Source: Aplidium turbinatum
Lineage: Eukaryota > Chordata > Ascidiacea > Aplousobranchia > Polyclinidae
NCBI GenBank assembly: GCA_918807975.1
Contig: OU964918.1
Location: 23,978,477-24,042,476, forward strand
Length of the DNA stretch: 64,000 nucleotides
Direction: 5' to 3'
The translations under genes were made by a program, and so were the position numbers. This document shows positions 62,770 through 64,000 of this stretch, piece by piece (position 1 is the first letter of the stretch; every line of letters starts with the position of its first letter). The notes beneath the pieces were generated by a model. That model was not told the DNA's origin, did no database searches, and saw only the letters and a program-made list of their open reading frames with translations.

Positions 62770-64000
62770 TAATTTTTTTTTGCGAAACTATCCAATTCTT
62801 TTTGTTTGAAACTAACGTCATTAAAAATTGTCTAAGAAAGTTTTTTTACGTACTAAAAGTGAAAATTATTGAAAAATAATTGTCTTTTTAAAAAAAAATT
62901 TTTCTAAGACATTTCATACAGTGAAAAATAATTTTTTTTTGCGAAACTGTCTAATTCTTTTTGTTTGAAACTAACGTCATTAAAACTTGTCTAAGAAAGT
63001 TTTTTTACGTACTAAAAGTGAAAATTATTGAAAAAAAATTGTCTTTTCAAAAAAATTTTTCTAAGACATTTCATACAGTGAAAAATAAATTTTTTTTTGC
63101 GAAACTATCCAATTCCTTTAGTTTGAAACTTACGTCATTAAAAATTGTCTAAGAAAGTTTTTTTACGAACTGAAAGTGAAAATTATTGAAAAAAAATTGT
63201 CTTTTCAAAAAAATTTTTCTAAGACATTTCATACAGTGAAAAATAATTTTTTTTTGCGAAACTGTCTAATTCTTTTTGTTTGAAACTAACGTCATGAAAA
63301 ATTGTCTAAGAAAGTTTTTTTACGTACTAAAAGTGAAAATTATTGAAAAAAAATTGTCTTTTCAAAAAAATTTTTCTAAGACATTTCATACAGTGAAAAA
63401 TAATTTTTTTTGCGAAACTGTCCAATTCTTTTTGTTTGAAACTAACGTCATTAAAAATTGTCTAAGAAAGTTTTTTTACGTACTAAAAGTGAAAATTATT
63501 GAAAAAAAATTGTCTTTTCAAAAAAATTTTTTAAGACATTTCATACAGTGAAAAATAATTTTTTTTTGCGAAACTATCCAATTTGCGAAATTTAAAAAAA
63601 TTTTTCTAAGACATTTCATACAGTGAAAAATAATTTTTTTTTGCGAAACTGTCTAATTCTTTTTGTTTGAAACTAACGTCATTAAAAACTGTCTAAGAAA
63701 GTTTTTTTACGTACTAAAAGTGAAAATTATTGAAAAAAAATTGTCTTTTCAAAAAAATTTTTCTAAGACATTTCATACAGTGAAAAATAATTTTTTTTTG
63801 CGAAACTATCCAATTCTTTTTGTTTGAAACTAACGTCATTAAAAATTGCCTAAGAAAGTTTTTTTACGTACTAAAAGTGAAAATTATTGAAAAAAAATTG
63901 TCTTTTCAAAAATATTTTCTAAGACATTTCATACAGTAAAAAATAATTTTTTTTTACGAAACTATTCAATTCTTTTTGTTTGAAACTAACGTCATTAAAA
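62770..64000 (+). repeat. 4.8-kb higher-order repeat, copy 3 (shortened, runs off window)
   Basis: Begins with the GAAAAATAATTGTC and CTTTAGTTTGAAAC monomers as copies 1 and 2 do. At about 63.24 kb it jumps straight to the AACGTCATGAAAAATTG monomer (63276, equivalent to 60383 and 55574) and so lacks about 1.3 kb of the unit. The rest follows copy 2 at 2,893 bp offset to the window end. Confidence 0.8.
63478..63708 (+). repeat. 231-bp hybrid monomer, copy 3
   Basis: Same junction and same GCGAAATTT form as copy 2, near 63585. Confidence 0.88.

Larger units (their letters stand above)
29195..64000 (+). repeat. 157-bp satellite array, right arm
   Basis: About 220 further head-to-tail monomers in the same orientation as the left arm, running off the window. 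Monomer types include ones also found on the left (e.g. 37.9-38.8 kb matches 12.1-13.0 kb, TTCCAAG at 38097 and 12294). Types rare or absent on the left include ACGTATTAAAAGTG, GTCTAAAGAAAG, GAAAAATAATTGTC, AATAAATTTTTTTT and CTTTAGTTTGAAACTTACG. No gene, RNA gene or island was seen anywhere in the arm. Stretches not listed separately (about 37.1-40.9 and 46.3-48.6 kb) are ordinary mixed monomers. Confidence 0.97.

Noticed and set aside
9083-63551. About thirty 62-91-codon open frames, all on the + strand, many nearly identical
   Set aside because: They are translations of the satellite monomer. The 157-bp period shifts the frame by one base per copy, so frames end within two monomers. Composition is only Lys/Phe/Asn/Leu from A and T runs. 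Start positions follow incidental ATG variants such as AAAATG or AACGTCATG. No domain or codon signal is visible.
1-64000. CRISPR array
   Set aside because: The regular period is made of whole repeated monomers with no unique spacers between short repeats. No cas gene is present.
1-64000. Rho-independent terminators or promoters in the T-runs and TATA-like stretches
   Set aside because: The T-runs are part of every monomer, lack a preceding GC-rich stem, and there is no gene for them to serve.
1-64000. Telomeric repeats or rDNA
   Set aside because: No runs of TTAGGG, TTAGG or related units, and no rRNA-like conserved sequence were seen.
1-64000. CENP-B box in the monomer
   Set aside because: The required TTCG-N4-A-N2-CGGG pattern does not occur in the monomer. 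GCGAAACT is the nearest CG-containing block and does not fit.

Overview
This 64 kb window is essentially one eukaryotic satellite DNA array. Nearly all of it is head-to-tail copies of an AT-rich (about 21% G+C by hand count of a consensus copy) 157-bp monomer, all in the same orientation. I estimate about 390 copies from length divided by period. I see no protein-coding gene, tRNA, rRNA, CRISPR array or intact transposon. Open frames of 60-90 codons occur only because the repeat has long stretches without stops, and I do not annotate them as genes. The organism cannot be named from this sequence. The very low G+C, long homogeneous satellite and a pogo/Tigger-like transposon end fit centromeric or pericentromeric heterochromatin of an AT-rich eukaryote, perhaps an invertebrate. 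That is inference.

Layout. 1-25445: left satellite arm, built from nested higher-order repeats (HORs): a 1,084-bp 7-monomer tandem pair inside a 4,526-bp unit, then about 2.7-3.6 kb units (7.7-17 kb), then a near-identical 5,070-bp tandem duplication (15.15-25.35 kb). 25446-26700 and 27942-29194: two non-157-bp islands, duplicates of each other at a 2,494-bp offset. Each island runs in order: seven copies of a different, 95-bp repeat; an imperfect 181-bp duplication that brackets an 80-bp pogo/Tigger-like terminus; a short unique spacer; and a degenerate 157-bp monomer that grades back into the array. 26701-27941: eight ordinary monomers between the islands. 29195-64000: right satellite arm, with small tandem HORs (636 and 785 bp), a 2.95-kb block repeated 14.57 kb away, a 1.26-1.41 kb HOR at 40.9-46.3 kb and a 4.8-kb HOR at 53.6-64 kb.

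HOR boundaries were found by matching diagnostic variants by eye, so most are good to within about one monomer. Offsets between marker variants were counted directly. The main points of interest are the islands, the likely dimeric origin of the 157-bp monomer, motifs shared by the 95- and 157-bp families, and the HOR nesting, which records recent amplification and unequal exchange.
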